Shown: positions 19,106 to 27,201 of the stretch, one piece after another | How the letters are laid out: each line of letters opens with the position of its first letter | How positions within the stretch are numbered: the first letter of the stretch is position 1 | Origin: Nocardioides sp. SLBN-35 | Lineage (GTDB): Bacteria > Actinomycetota > Actinomycetes > Propionibacteriales > Nocardioidaceae | NCBI RefSeq assembly: GCF_006715725.1 | Contig: NZ_VFNU01000001.1 | Location: 682,001 to 746,000 of the forward strand | Length of the DNA: 64,000 nucleotides | Reading direction: 5' to 3' | Made by a program: the position numbers and the translations under genes | Notes under the pieces: model-generated | Databases searched by the model: none | The model's input: the letters and a program-made list of their open reading frames with translations, nothing else | What the model was told of the DNA's origin: nothing

Positions 19106-20365
19106 GTGACCACCACAACCACCCCCTCCTCCACCGCCGACGACCTCGGGGTCGACCTCCGGGCGCCCGACTCGGCCGGGGCGGTGCTGGCCAACGCCCG
19201 GGCGCTGCTGCCGCTGGTCGCCGCCGAGGCCGACGCGGTCGAGGAGGCGGCCCGGCTCACCCCCCGGCTCGAGGCCGCCTTCCGAGCCTCGGGCGTCTTC
19301 CAGATGGCCTTCCCCGCCTTCCGGGGCGGTTTGGAGATGACCCTGGCCCAGCAGACCGAGGTGGTCGCCGAGATCGCCGCCGTCGACGCCTCCGCGGCCT
19401 GGAACGTCGCCGTCCTCAACGCCGGCGGCTATTACGCGGCCCGGCTCGGCGACCAGGCTTACGCCGAGCTGTACCCGACCCGCGACCGGCCCACGAGCGG
19501 CTCCTTCCATCCCCGGGGCCGGGCCCAGCGCGTCGACGGCGGCTTCCTCGTGACCGGCCACTGGGACTGGGGCAGCGGGAGCTACACCGCGGACCACGTC
19601 GTCGGCAGCGCTGAGGTCTTCGACGGCGACACGCCGGTGATCGGCTCGGGCGGCAAGCAGATGCACCTCGGGCTGTGGCTGCCCAAGGACCGGCTCACGG
19701 TCCTGCACAACTGGCAGACCCTCGGTGTCCGCGGGTCCGGCAGCACGTCGTACGAGATCGTCGAGCCGGTCTTCGTCCCGGAGCACCACTCCTTCGACCG
19801 CGAGGCCGAGTACGACCAGTCCCGCGACCCGCTGAACCGCAGCGTCCGGCTGGCGCACTACGCCCTGACAGGCGTCGCCCTGGGCGTCGCGCGGCACCTG
19901 GTGCACGAGGCGGCCGCCGTCGTCGGCCGTCGGGTGCCCCCGGGCAGCGCCGTCAACCCCGACTCCGCCGCGCTGCAGACGCTGGGCCTGGCCATGGCCG
20001 AGGTCGACTTCGCCTACGCCGGCGTGCGGGCGGTCGCCGACCTCGTCGACGAGGTGATCTTCGGCGGTGACGAGCTGGCGCCGGTGCACGAGGCGCGGAT
20101 GACGGCGGCGAACGCGGCGGCCGCCGTGGCGCTGCGCCGGGTCGTTGACCTGACCACCGAGCTCCTCGGCGGACAGCTGATCCTGGACCGCAGCCCGGTG
20201 CAGCGGGTGCTCCGCGATGCCTACGGCGCCCTGGCGCACGCCGGCACGCGACGGATGCTGATGGCCCCGCTGGCCGCCTCCGCACTGGCCGACGAGCAGC
20301 AGCGGCTCACCCTGCCCGACGACCCGACGTACGGCGCCGGGCCGCTGCGGGGCGCGGGGTCATGA
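19106..20365 (+). CDS. Acyl-CoA-dehydrogenase-fold flavin monooxygenase (HsaA/DszC-like)
   Basis: The 419-aa protein starts at a GTG preceded by GAAAGGA. It has the fold of the group D two-component monooxygenases rather than true acyl-CoA dehydrogenases: RLTPRLEAAFRASGVFQMAFPAFRGGLE at the N-terminus, DASAAWNVAVLNAGGYYAA, VDGGFLVTGHWDWGSGS and NWQTLGVRGSGSTSYEI. The acyl-CoA dehydrogenase catalytic Glu context (YEGTxE) is absent. Such enzymes hydroxylate phenols, indoles or thiophenes with FMNH2 supplied by a reductase, here probably the 14762 product. It is the likely core enzyme of the cluster. Confidence 0.82.
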   Translation: MTTTTTPSSTADDLGVDLRAPDSAGAVLANARALLPLVAAEADAVEEAARLTPRLEAAFRASGVFQMAFPAFRGGLEMTLAQQTEVVAEIAAVDASAAWNVAVLNAGGYYAARLGDQAYAELYPTRDRPTSGSFHPRGRAQRVDGGFLVTGHWDWGSGSYTADHVVGSAEVFDGDTPVIGSGGKQMHLGLWLPKDRLTVLHNWQTLGVRGSGSTSYEIVEPVFVPEHHSFDREAEYDQSRDPLNRSVRLAHYALTGVALGVARHLVHEAAAVVGRRVPPGSAVNPDSAALQTLGLAMAEVDFAYAGVRAVADLVDEVIFGGDELAPVHEARMTAANAAAAVALRRVVDLTTELLGGQLILDRSPVQRVLRDAYGALAHAGTRRMLMAPLAASALADEQQRLTLPDDPTYGAGPLRGAGS

Positions 20366-20661
20366 CCGAGCCACAGCTCACCGCCCCGGCCCCGCGGCTG
20401 CGGGTCGTGGTGGACCGTGCCGAGAGCCCGCGCTGCGGACTGCGCGTCGGGGACGGCGTCGTCATCGACGGATCCACCATCGCGACGGACGGTCGCGAGT
20501 TCTGCTCGGCCGCGCTCGCCGCCGTGGCGCCGGTGCTCGCCGCCCGCCAGTACCCGCTGCCGGTCGATGACTGGCTGGTGCGCAAGCCCTACCTGTCCTG
20601 CCCGCACGCCGAGGACCGGGTCGTGCTGCGGATCGACGAGCTCGGGGAGGATCCGCGATGA
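20362..20661 (+). CDS. TIGR04076-like small protein (first copy)
   Basis: The 99-aa protein has a short strand-rich fold with conserved Cys residues: RCGLRVGDGVVIDG, EFCSAALAAVAPVLAARQYP and a C-terminal LSCPHAEDRVVLRI. This pattern (C-x-x-G-x-x-x-G-D, FC-x-x-A, CP) resembles TIGR04076 family proteins of unknown function. Translation is coupled by ATGA overlaps to the monooxygenase and to a second related protein. Paired Cys residues suggest metal binding or a structural role. Confidence 0.65.
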   Translation: MTEPQLTAPAPRLRVVVDRAESPRCGLRVGDGVVIDGSTIATDGREFCSAALAAVAPVLAARQYPLPVDDWLVRKPYLSCPHAEDRVVLRIDELGEDPR

Positions 20662-20951
20662 CCCTGCGGGTGCGCTGCACCGTCGAGGCCTTCAACTACT
20701 CCGCTTGTGGTCTGGCGGTCGGCGACAGCTTCGAGCTGACCGCCACCGGCGTGACCGTGCCCGAGGGCCGCACCTTCTGCTACTTCGCCATCACCAACGC
20801 GATCGCGGCCGTCCAGCCCAGCCTCGGCGCCGCCTTGCCGGACGCCTATCTCGCCGCCCGCCCCCTCGTGATGTGTCCCGACACACCGGAGGAGCTGCGC
20901 ATGCGGGTCGAGGTCGTCGACCCGACGCCACCGACAGGAGAGCCCTCATGA
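20658..20951 (+). CDS. TIGR04076-like small protein (second copy)
   Basis: The 97-aa protein shares the layout of its upstream neighbour: YSACGLAVGDSFELTATG, then RTFCYFAITNAIAAVQPSL and a late VMCPDTPEELRMRVEV. The conserved positions are the CGL-x-VGD, FC and CP elements. The two may form a heterodimer, as adjacent related small genes with 4-bp overlaps often do. Function is unknown. The second copy lacks an obvious ligand domain or export signal. Confidence 0.65.
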   Translation: MTLRVRCTVEAFNYSACGLAVGDSFELTATGVTVPEGRTFCYFAITNAIAAVQPSLGAALPDAYLAARPLVMCPDTPEELRMRVEVVDPTPPTGEPS

Positions 20952-21967
20952 CCCCGATCTTCAGCGCCCGCGTCGGCGGACAGACCGGAGCGCCCGGCGT
21001 GCTCGGGGTCGTCGAGAAGGCCATCGCCGCCGAGGAGGCGGGCTTCGACCAGGTCTGGACGGGCAACGACTTCCTGGGCGAGCCCGGCATCGTCTCCCTC
21101 GCCGCCATCGCGATGCGGACGACGCGGATCAAGTTCGGCAGCGGGGTCCTGGACCCGGTCAGCCTGCATCCGGGGCAGATCGCGCAGATCGCCACGGGCC
21201 TGCAGGAGCTCTCCGGCGGGCGGTTCCTGCTCGGCATCGGCGCCGGCTCCGACGTCTACTTCGCGCGGGCCGGGATCACTCCCGCCCTCAAGGCGGCGCC
21301 CCGCACCCGGCAGGCGGTGGTGACCATCCGCGAGCTGCTCGCCGGCCGCAGCCCGCTCGGCACGCCGTACGCCGCCGAGGGCTGGTCCGAGCAGGCCGTG
21401 CTGCGAGACGCCCATCCCACCCCGATCTACGTCGGCGGCCTGGGCCCCCGGATGCTGGCGGTCGCGGGCGGCTTCGCCGACGGCGCCCTGTCCCTGTGCC
21501 TGCCGCCGCGCCACGTGCGCGCCGTCACCCGGCAGATCGCCGAGGCGAACGCCGCGGCGGGGCGCACGATGGCGGACTTCGACCTCGCCGCCTGCGTGTG
21601 GGCCTCGATCTCCGACGACCGTGCCGCCGCCCGCAGGATCCTGGCCGCGCACATCGCCGAGTACAGCGGCTCGCTGGCACCCGCCGCGCTCAGGGCCAAC
21701 GGCCTCGACGTCGCCGAGTTCGAGCACACCCAGTCGCTGATGAACCAGGGCCGGGTCGCCGACGCGATCGACTCGGTCACCGACGCGATGCTCGGCCTTG
21801 GCATCGTCGGCGGCGTCGACGACGTGATCGAGCAGTGCGGCCAGCTGATCGACTCCGGCGTCCGCCACATCTCCTTCGGCCCACCGATGGGCACCGACCC
21901 GATCGGCGCCCTGCGCCTGATCGGGGAGAAGGTCCTACCCGCGATCCGAGCCCAGTTCACCGCCTGA
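20948..21967 (+). CDS. LLM-class F420- or FMN-dependent oxidoreductase
   Basis: The 339-aa luciferase-like TIM barrel has AIAAEEAGFDQVWTGNDFLG, IKFGSGVLDPVSLHPGQIAQ, GGRFLLGIGAGSD and a C-terminal GGVDDVIEQCGQLIDSGVRHISFGPPMG, typical for F420-dependent actinobacterial members. It is the second LLM protein in the window and belongs to the PaaX cluster by its ATGA overlap with the TIGR04076-like gene. It could reduce an unsaturated intermediate or act as a second oxygenase using flavin from the reductase. Confidence 0.87.
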   Translation: MTPIFSARVGGQTGAPGVLGVVEKAIAAEEAGFDQVWTGNDFLGEPGIVSLAAIAMRTTRIKFGSGVLDPVSLHPGQIAQIATGLQELSGGRFLLGIGAGSDVYFARAGITPALKAAPRTRQAVVTIRELLAGRSPLGTPYAAEGWSEQAVLRDAHPTPIYVGGLGPRMLAVAGGFADGALSLCLPPRHVRAVTRQIAEANAAAGRTMADFDLAACVWASISDDRAAARRILAAHIAEYSGSLAPAALRANGLDVAEFEHTQSLMNQGRVADAIDSVTDAMLGLGIVGGVDDVIEQCGQLIDSGVRHISFGPPMGTDPIGALRLIGEKVLPAIRAQFTA

Positions 21968-22004
21968 CAGCGGCGCCCGCCGCTCCTACGAAATGAGAGA
22001 GAAC

Positions 22005-22292
22005 ATGATCGTCATCCACGGTGGAGTCCTCATCGACCCGGACCACGTCGACGAGGTCGCCCGCGCCGCCGTCGGCTTCGAGGCCGCCTCGCGCGCGGAG
22101 GCCGGCTGCGTCGAGTACCAGCTCTCCTGGCGGGTCGGCCCGTCAGCGAGCCTGCGCCTGCTCGAGATCTGGGAGGACGAGGCGAGCTACCTCGCCCACA
22201 CCGAGGCCGCCCACACCAAGGAGTGGTCGAGCTACGTCTCCGGGGCGGCGGCCGGCCCGCCCGCCTTCACCAGGTACGACGTCGAGGGGTGA
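22005..22292 (+). CDS. ABM-domain (antibiotic biosynthesis monooxygenase-like) small protein
   Basis: The 95-aa protein is a dimeric ferredoxin-like fold of the ABM/YgiN type: a first strand IVIHGGVLIDPDHVDEV, a helix ending in SRAEAGCVEYQLSWRVG, LRLLEIWEDEASYLAHTEAAHTKEW and a final strand. Family members oxidise quinol-like compounds without cofactor or degrade haem; many have no known role. I start at the second ATG because AGAGAGA precedes it; the ATG at 21993 would add MREN. It ends the PaaX cluster. Confidence 0.8.
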   Translation: MIVIHGGVLIDPDHVDEVARAAVGFEAASRAEAGCVEYQLSWRVGPSASLRLLEIWEDEASYLAHTEAAHTKEWSSYVSGAAAGPPAFTRYDVEG

Positions 22293-22601
22293 GGCGCCGA
22301 ACTGGCGCTCGCGTCCGCTCCTTGCGAGCGGGATCGATCTTGTTCGGCATGCTGTTCATCCTTCCGGACTCGAACAGCAGCGGCATCACGAACACGGGGG
22401 TCGGCCTTCTGTGTTGTGAGGCTACGTCCGACCTTTCACACTCACGCCGATCGCGTGTCAAGGCCGGCTCCTAGGGTTCTGGCTGCCCGGGTACGGCGAC
22501 GATCATCCCCCCGAGACTCGCCGTACCCGTGCCCGCCGCGGGGTGTGGGGCCGCGCGGCCCGGGTCCCGCGGTGCGACGGAAGGCGAAGTAGCCTCGGTC
22601 C
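22293..22601. other. Gene-free stretch with a possible weak terminator
   Basis: No convincing gene was found here. CGCTCGC at 22306-22312 and GCGAGCG at 22324-22330 form a 7-bp stem with an 11-nt loop just after the PaaX cluster, possibly a weak terminator, although no T-run follows. Short open frames on both strands have no recognisable protein pattern. The last 100 bp presumably hold the promoter of the methylase gene, but no clear boxes were seen. Confidence 0.4.
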
Positions 22602-23690
22602 GTGCTCAAGTACCTGGGTTCCAAGCGGACCCTGGTCCCCGTGCTCGGCGACATCGCGGAGGCGGTGGGCGCGAGGACCGCGGTCGACCTGTTCACCGGT
22701 ACGACGCGGGTCGCGCAGGAGTTCAAGCGGCGCGGGCTGGTGGTCACCGCGACCGACCTGGCGACGTACAGCCAGGTCCTCAGCGACTGCTTCATCGCGA
22801 CCGACGCGCGCGAGGTCGACGAGCAGGAGCTGGACAACGAGCTGAAGCGGCTGGCGGCGCTGCCGGGGGAGCCGGGGTACTTCACGGAGACGTTCTGCGT
22901 GCGGTCGCGGTTCTTCCAGCCCAAGAACGGCGCCCGGGTCGACGCGATCCGCAACGTGCTGGAGAGCGACCACCGGGGCTCGCCGCTGTACCCGATCCTG
23001 CTGACCGCCCTGCTGCTGGCGGCCGACCGGGTCGACTCGACGACGGGCGTGCAGATGGCCTACCTCAAGCAGTGGGCGCCGCGGTCCCACAACGACCTGG
23101 CGCTGCGGCGCCCCGAGCTCCTCCCGGGCACCGGTACGACGATCCGCGGCGATGCGATGCGCACGATCGACGACCTGCCGCCGGTCGACCTGATGTACCT
23201 GGACCCGCCGTACAACCAGCACCGCTACTTCACGAACTACCACATCTGGGAGACCCTCGTCCGCTGGGACGCACCCGAGCACTACGGGGTCGCGTGCAAG
23301 CGGATCGACAGCCGGGACGCGGGGACCAGGAGCATCTTCAACACCCAGCGCGCGATGCCGGCCGCGTTCGCCGACCTGGTCGGACGGGCCCGGTCGGAGG
23401 TCGTCGTGGTGTCCTACAACGACGAGTCGTGGATCACCGCCGAGCAGATGATGGACTCGCTGCGCGACGCCGGGCACGAGGACGTGCGGATGCTCGCGTT
23501 CGACCGCAAGCGGTACGTCGGCGCCCAGATCGGGATCCACGGTCCCTCGGGGAAGAAGGTCGGGACCGTCTCGCGACTGCGCAACGTCGAGTACGTGTTC
23601 GTCGCCGGGCCGACGGCGAGGGTCGGGGCCGCGATGGCAGCGGCCCACGACCCCTCGCGTCCGCCCGTCAGTCGACCGCCGGAGGCGTGA
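22602..23690 (+). CDS. D12-class adenine-N6 DNA methyltransferase, orphan
   Basis: The 362-aa protein begins at GTG with the typical KYLGSKRTLVPVL AdoMet-site entry, VDLFTGTTRVAQEFKRRGL as the glycine-rich motif I variant, and the catalytic DPPYNQHRYFTNYHIWETL. This order (FxGxG before DPPY) is that of D12/alpha-type adenine methylases. No restriction endonuclease or specificity gene lies next to it, so it is either an orphan regulatory/epigenetic methylase or phage-defence remnant. Its 3' end overlaps that of the convergent oxidoreductase by 23 bp. The target sequence cannot be predicted. Confidence 0.85.
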   Translation: MLKYLGSKRTLVPVLGDIAEAVGARTAVDLFTGTTRVAQEFKRRGLVVTATDLATYSQVLSDCFIATDAREVDEQELDNELKRLAALPGEPGYFTETFCVRSRFFQPKNGARVDAIRNVLESDHRGSPLYPILLTALLLAADRVDSTTGVQMAYLKQWAPRSHNDLALRRPELLPGTGTTIRGDAMRTIDDLPPVDLMYLDPPYNQHRYFTNYHIWETLVRWDAPEHYGVACKRIDSRDAGTRSIFNTQRAMPAAFADLVGRARSEVVVVSYNDESWITAEQMMDSLRDAGHEDVRMLAFDRKRYVGAQIGIHGPSGKKVGTVSRLRNVEYVFVAGPTARVGAAMAAAHDPSRPPVSRPPEA

Positions 23691-26600
23691 CGCCGAGCTC
23701 GCGGAGCGCGGCGACGTACTCCTCGACGTTGCGCAGCTTGACCGTCTCGTAGCCCCGGACCAGGTCGGGCAGCTCCGCGATCCGCACCGCGCGGTCGTAC
23801 GACGCCGCGTCGCCCAGCTCGGAGGTCAGGCCGGTGACCAGCGTCCGGTAGTGGTCGCGCAGCTCGCGCTCGACCTTGCGCAGGTGGGCGTAGCCGAAGA
23901 CGTCCGCGCGGGTGCCCCGCAGCGACTTCATCCGGGCCAGCGCGCGCAGCGAGCCGTGCGACTTCGGGCCGAACGAGATCTTCTTCTTCCGGCCCATCGC
24001 CCGCAGCACCGGCGGGTGCAGCTTGAACGCAACCGTGCCGCCGGGGAAGGCGTCGCCCGTCGAGGCGAGGAAGGCCGGGTCGGTGAGGAGCCGAGCGACC
24101 TCGTACTCGTCCTTGTACGCCGTCAGCTTGAACAGGTTGCGCGCGACGGCCTCGCTGAACCGGGTCTCCGCGGTCGCGGCCCGCTCGGCGGCGGCGACCT
24201 GGGCGACCAGGGCGACATAGGAGTCGGCGAGCTTCTCGTCCTGGTAGCCGACCAGGTCGGTGGCCCGTTGGGAGACCAGGCGGAGCAGCTCGCCCTCGAG
24301 GCCGGCGGCCGCCACGGAGGCGGGTACGGCGACCTCGCGGGCAGGAGCGGTCGGCGCGGCGACGGCGCCGGCGGCCCTGAAGGCAGCCGGGTCGGTGACC
24401 GCGACGCGGCCCCAGCGGAACGCGGCGATGTTGGCGGCGACCGCGGTGCCGTTGATCTCGATGGCCTCCTCGATCGCGGCCGCGGGCAGCCGCAGCGCAC
24501 CCGTCTGGTGGGCGGCGCCGACGAGCAGGAAGTTCGCCGCGACGGTGTTGCCGAAGATCCGGTCGGCGGCCCCGAGCGCGTCGAAGTCGAACAGCTCGAC
24601 GCTGGCGGTGCGGACCCGGTCGAGCAGGCCCGCCTCGTCGGGGTGGGACACCTTCGGGTCGTGGACCATCGCGCCGGTGGCCGTGCGGCTGGTGGAGACG
24701 ACAGTGCGGGTCTTCTCCGGGTCGCCGTAGGTGAGGTTGCGGTCCTCGGCCAGGGTGAGCAGGTCGAAGCCGAGGAAGCAGTCGGCCGACCCGGGGGTGA
24801 GGCGGTTGGCCGGCTCGAGGTCGCCGGCGGCAAAGCGCAGGTGACCGGTGACCGGTCCGGCCTTCTGGCTCAGGCCGGTCTGGTCGAGCGACTCGACGGC
24901 GTACCCGGCACGCAGCGCGGCCGTGGCCAGCACCTGGTTGACGGTCACGATGCCGGTGCCGCCGATGCCCGCCATGAAGACGTTCTGGGTCGTGGTGACC
25001 GTCTGGTCGGCGGTGCTCGCCGCGACGCTCGGCGGCGCCGGGTACGAACGCTTGGACTTGGCGGTCCTGGGGGTCTCGAGACGGTTGCTGCGCAACCTCA
25101 TCGACCACCGGGCCGTCTTCGGTGCCGTCTCGACGGTGACGAACGACGGGCAGTCGCCGTCGAGGCAGCTGTAGTCGGTGTTGCAGGAGGTCTGCTCGAT
25201 GCGGGTCTTGCGGCCGTACTCGGTCTCGACCGGCTGCACCGACAGGCAGTTGCTCTTCACGCCACAGTCGCCGCAGCCCTCGCAGACCGCCTCGTTGATG
25301 ACGACGCGCTGGGTGCGGGCGGGCAGGGCGCCGCGCTTGCGCTGGCGGCGGGCGTCGGCGGCACAGTGCTGGTCGTAGATCAGCACGGTCACGCCGGGGA
25401 CCTCGCGCAGCAGCCGCTGGGCCTCGTCGAGGCGGTCGCGGTCCCAAAGCAGGGTGCCGGCGGCGAGGTCGCGGCGGCGGTGCCGGCCGGGGTCGTCGGC
25501 GCAGACGATGATCTTGGCGACGCCCTCGGTGGTGAGCTTGTGGGTCAGCTGCGCGACGGAGAGCGCGCCCTCGGCGTCCTGGGCGCCGGTCATCGCGACG
25601 ACCTCGTTGAAGAGCAGCTTGTAGGTGATGTTGACGCCGGCCGCGATGCAGGCCTGCACGGCGAGCTGGGCGGAGTGGAAGAAGGTGCCGTCACCGACGT
25701 TCTGGAAGATGTGGCCGGCATCGGTGAACCACGCCTGACCGATCCACTGCGCACCCTCCCCGCCCATCTGGGTGACACCGGTGACGGTGTCCTCCGGGCG
25801 GTCGGAGATGGTGACCATGGCGTGGCAGCCGATGCCGCCGCCACCCATCGAGCCCTCGGGCAGCACGGTGGAGCGGTTGTGGGGGCAGCCCGAGCAGAAG
25901 TACGCCGACCGGTTGACCGGGAGCAGCGGCAGGCTCGTGCGGGGTCGCTGGGGCGGGGCGACGGTCAGCCAGCCCTCGAGCGCGTGGCGCAGGGGAGCGA
26001 GCAGCCGGCCCGCGGTGAGCTCGCCGTCGGCGGGGATCAGCCGCTGGCCCGAGGCGTCCAGCTTGCCGAGGATCCGCGGCGCGTTCGCGCTGCCGTAGAG
26101 CAGGTCGCGGACCTGCATCTCCATGAAGGACGTCTTGTCCTCGACGACCACGATCTCCTCGAGGCCGTCGGCGAACCGGCGTACGGCCTCGGGCTCGACG
26201 GGGCTCATCATGCCCATCCGCATCACCCGGACGCCGGCCGCGACCAGCGCCTCGTCGGTGACGCCGAGGTCGGTCAGCGCCTGGCGCAGCGAGTCGTAGC
26301 AGCTGCCGGAGGCGACCAGGCCGATCCGGGCGGTCGGGGAGTCGACCTCGATGACGTTGAGGCCGTTGCGGGCGGAGTACTCGTGGACGAGCGCCGTCCG
26401 CGGGCCCACGAGCTCGGCCTCCGCGCCGACGATCATCGCCGGGCGGAGCACGATCGGGCTCTGGGTGTAGGCGTAGGGGTTGCCGTTCCAGTCGATCGTC
26501 GGCGTGACCGGGGTCAGGGCGACGTCGGAGCTGTCGACCACCCAGGCGCCGTCGGCGACGTCGGCGACGATCTTGAGCGCGACCACGCAACCGGTGGCGC

Positions 26601-27201
26601 GCGACATGTCGATCGCGTGCAGGCCGAGGGTGACGATCTCGGTGGAGTTGCGGGGGAAGAGCACCGGGATGCCGAGCGCGGCCAGGGACCGCTCGCTGAC
26701 GGCCGGCACGGTCGAGGACTTCGACGCCGGGTCGTCGCCGACGAGGAGGACCGCGCCGCCGCGGCGGTTGACGCCGTACATGTTGGCGTGGCGCAGTGCG
26801 TCGGTCGCCCGGTCGACGCCAGGGCCCTTGCCGTACCAGAAGCCGGTCACGCCGTCGTACTTGCTGGTGCCGAGCGGCAGGTCGACCTGGCTGCCCCACA
26901 CGGCGGTGGCGGCGAGCTCCTCGTTGAGGCCGGGCACGAAGCGGATGTCGTTGGCGTCGAGCACGTCCTGCATGCCGGCGAGCATCCGGTCCAGGCCGCC
27001 GAGCGGGCTGCCCTGGTAGCCGGACACGAAGGACGCGGTGTTGAGGCCGCGGCGACGGTCGAGGGCGCGGTGCTCGACGAGGAGGCGGGCGATCGCCTGC
27101 ACGCCGGTGAGCAGCGTCGGCGGCGCGTCGACCCGGAACCGGTCGTCGAGGTCGTACGGCGCGGCGGGCTCGCCGGCAGGTCGTTCGAGCAGCTCGGTCA
27201 T
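23668..27201 (-). CDS. Fused indolepyruvate ferredoxin oxidoreductase-type 2-oxoacid oxidoreductase
   Basis: The 1177-aa protein combines the subunits of archaeal IOR in one chain, as in many aerobic bacteria. From the N-terminus there is a pyrimidine/TPP domain (LNTASFVSGYQGSPLGGLD), a second TPP domain around residues 450-560 (GGIGCHAM, GEGAQWIGQAWFTDAGH, NVGDGTFFHS), a Cys-rich Fe-S region near 635-680 (CEGCGDCG, CNTDYSCLDGDCPS) and a gamma domain from about 735 (FMAGIGGTGIVTVNQVL). It would decarboxylate aryl- or branched-chain 2-oxoacids to acyl-CoA and reduced ferredoxin. The ATG overlaps the stop of the upstream amino acid dehydrogenase, which would supply the 2-oxoacid. The long upstream open frame is not coding. 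A repeat-like insert sits at residues 698-710. Confidence 0.93.
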   Translation of the reverse strand: MTELLERPAGEPAAPYDLDDRFRVDAPPTLLTGVQAIARLLVEHRALDRRRGLNTASFVSGYQGSPLGGLDRMLAGMQDVLDANDIRFVPGLNEELAATAVWGSQVDLPLGTSKYDGVTGFWYGKGPGVDRATDALRHANMYGVNRRGGAVLLVGDDPASKSSTVPAVSERSLAALGIPVLFPRNSTEIVTLGLHAIDMSRATGCVVALKIVADVADGAWVVDSSDVALTPVTPTIDWNGNPYAYTQSPIVLRPAMIVGAEAELVGPRTALVHEYSARNGLNVIEVDSPTARIGLVASGSCYDSLRQALTDLGVTDEALVAAGVRVMRMGMMSPVEPEAVRRFADGLEEIVVVEDKTSFMEMQVRDLLYGSANAPRILGKLDASGQRLIPADGELTAGRLLAPLRHALEGWLTVAPPQRPRTSLPLLPVNRSAYFCSGCPHNRSTVLPEGSMGGGGIGCHAMVTISDRPEDTVTGVTQMGGEGAQWIGQAWFTDAGHIFQNVGDGTFFHSAQLAVQACIAAGVNITYKLLFNEVVAMTGAQDAEGALSVAQLTHKLTTEGVAKIIVCADDPGRHRRRDLAAGTLLWDRDRLDEAQRLLREVPGVTVLIYDQHCAADARRQRKRGALPARTQRVVINEAVCEGCGDCGVKSNCLSVQPVETEYGRKTRIEQTSCNTDYSCLDGDCPSFVTVETAPKTARWSMRLRSNRLETPRTAKSKRSYPAPPSVAASTADQTVTTTQNVFMAGIGGTGIVTVNQVLATAALRAGYAVESLDQTGLSQKAGPVTGHLRFAAGDLEPANRLTPGSADCFLGFDLLTLAEDRNLTYGDPEKTRTVVSTSRTATGAMVHDPKVSHPDEAGLLDRVRTASVELFDFDALGAADRIFGNTVAANFLLVGAAHQTGALRLPAAAIEEAIEINGTAVAANIAAFRWGRVAVTDPAAFRAAGAVAAPTAPAREVAVPASVAAAGLEGELLRLVSQRATDLVGYQDEKLADSYVALVAQVAAAERAATAETRFSEAVARNLFKLTAYKDEYEVARLLTDPAFLASTGDAFPGGTVAFKLHPPVLRAMGRKKKISFGPKSHGSLRALARMKSLRGTRADVFGYAHLRKVERELRDHYRTLVTGLTSELGDAASYDRAVRIAELPDLVRGYETVKLRNVEEYVAALRELGVTPPAVD
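25072..25109 (-). repeat. REP-like palindromic element inserted in frame inside the oxidoreductase gene
   Basis: The 38-bp segment runs GGTCTCGAGACGGTTGCTGC to ...TCGACCACC on the plus strand, with the hairpin GGTTGC-TGC-GCAACC at its centre. On the minus strand it encodes the Arg-rich insert RWSMRLRSNRLETPRT between the Fe-S and gamma domains, where homologues have only a linker. I recall similar GGTCTCGAGAC...CTCGACCACC elements as frequent in Nocardioides-like genomes, but this is from memory. Confidence 0.5.

Noticed and set aside
22267..22461. Small minus-strand open frame of 64 codons after the ABM gene
   Set aside because: No ribosome site or recognisable pattern, and it overlaps the end of the ABM gene.
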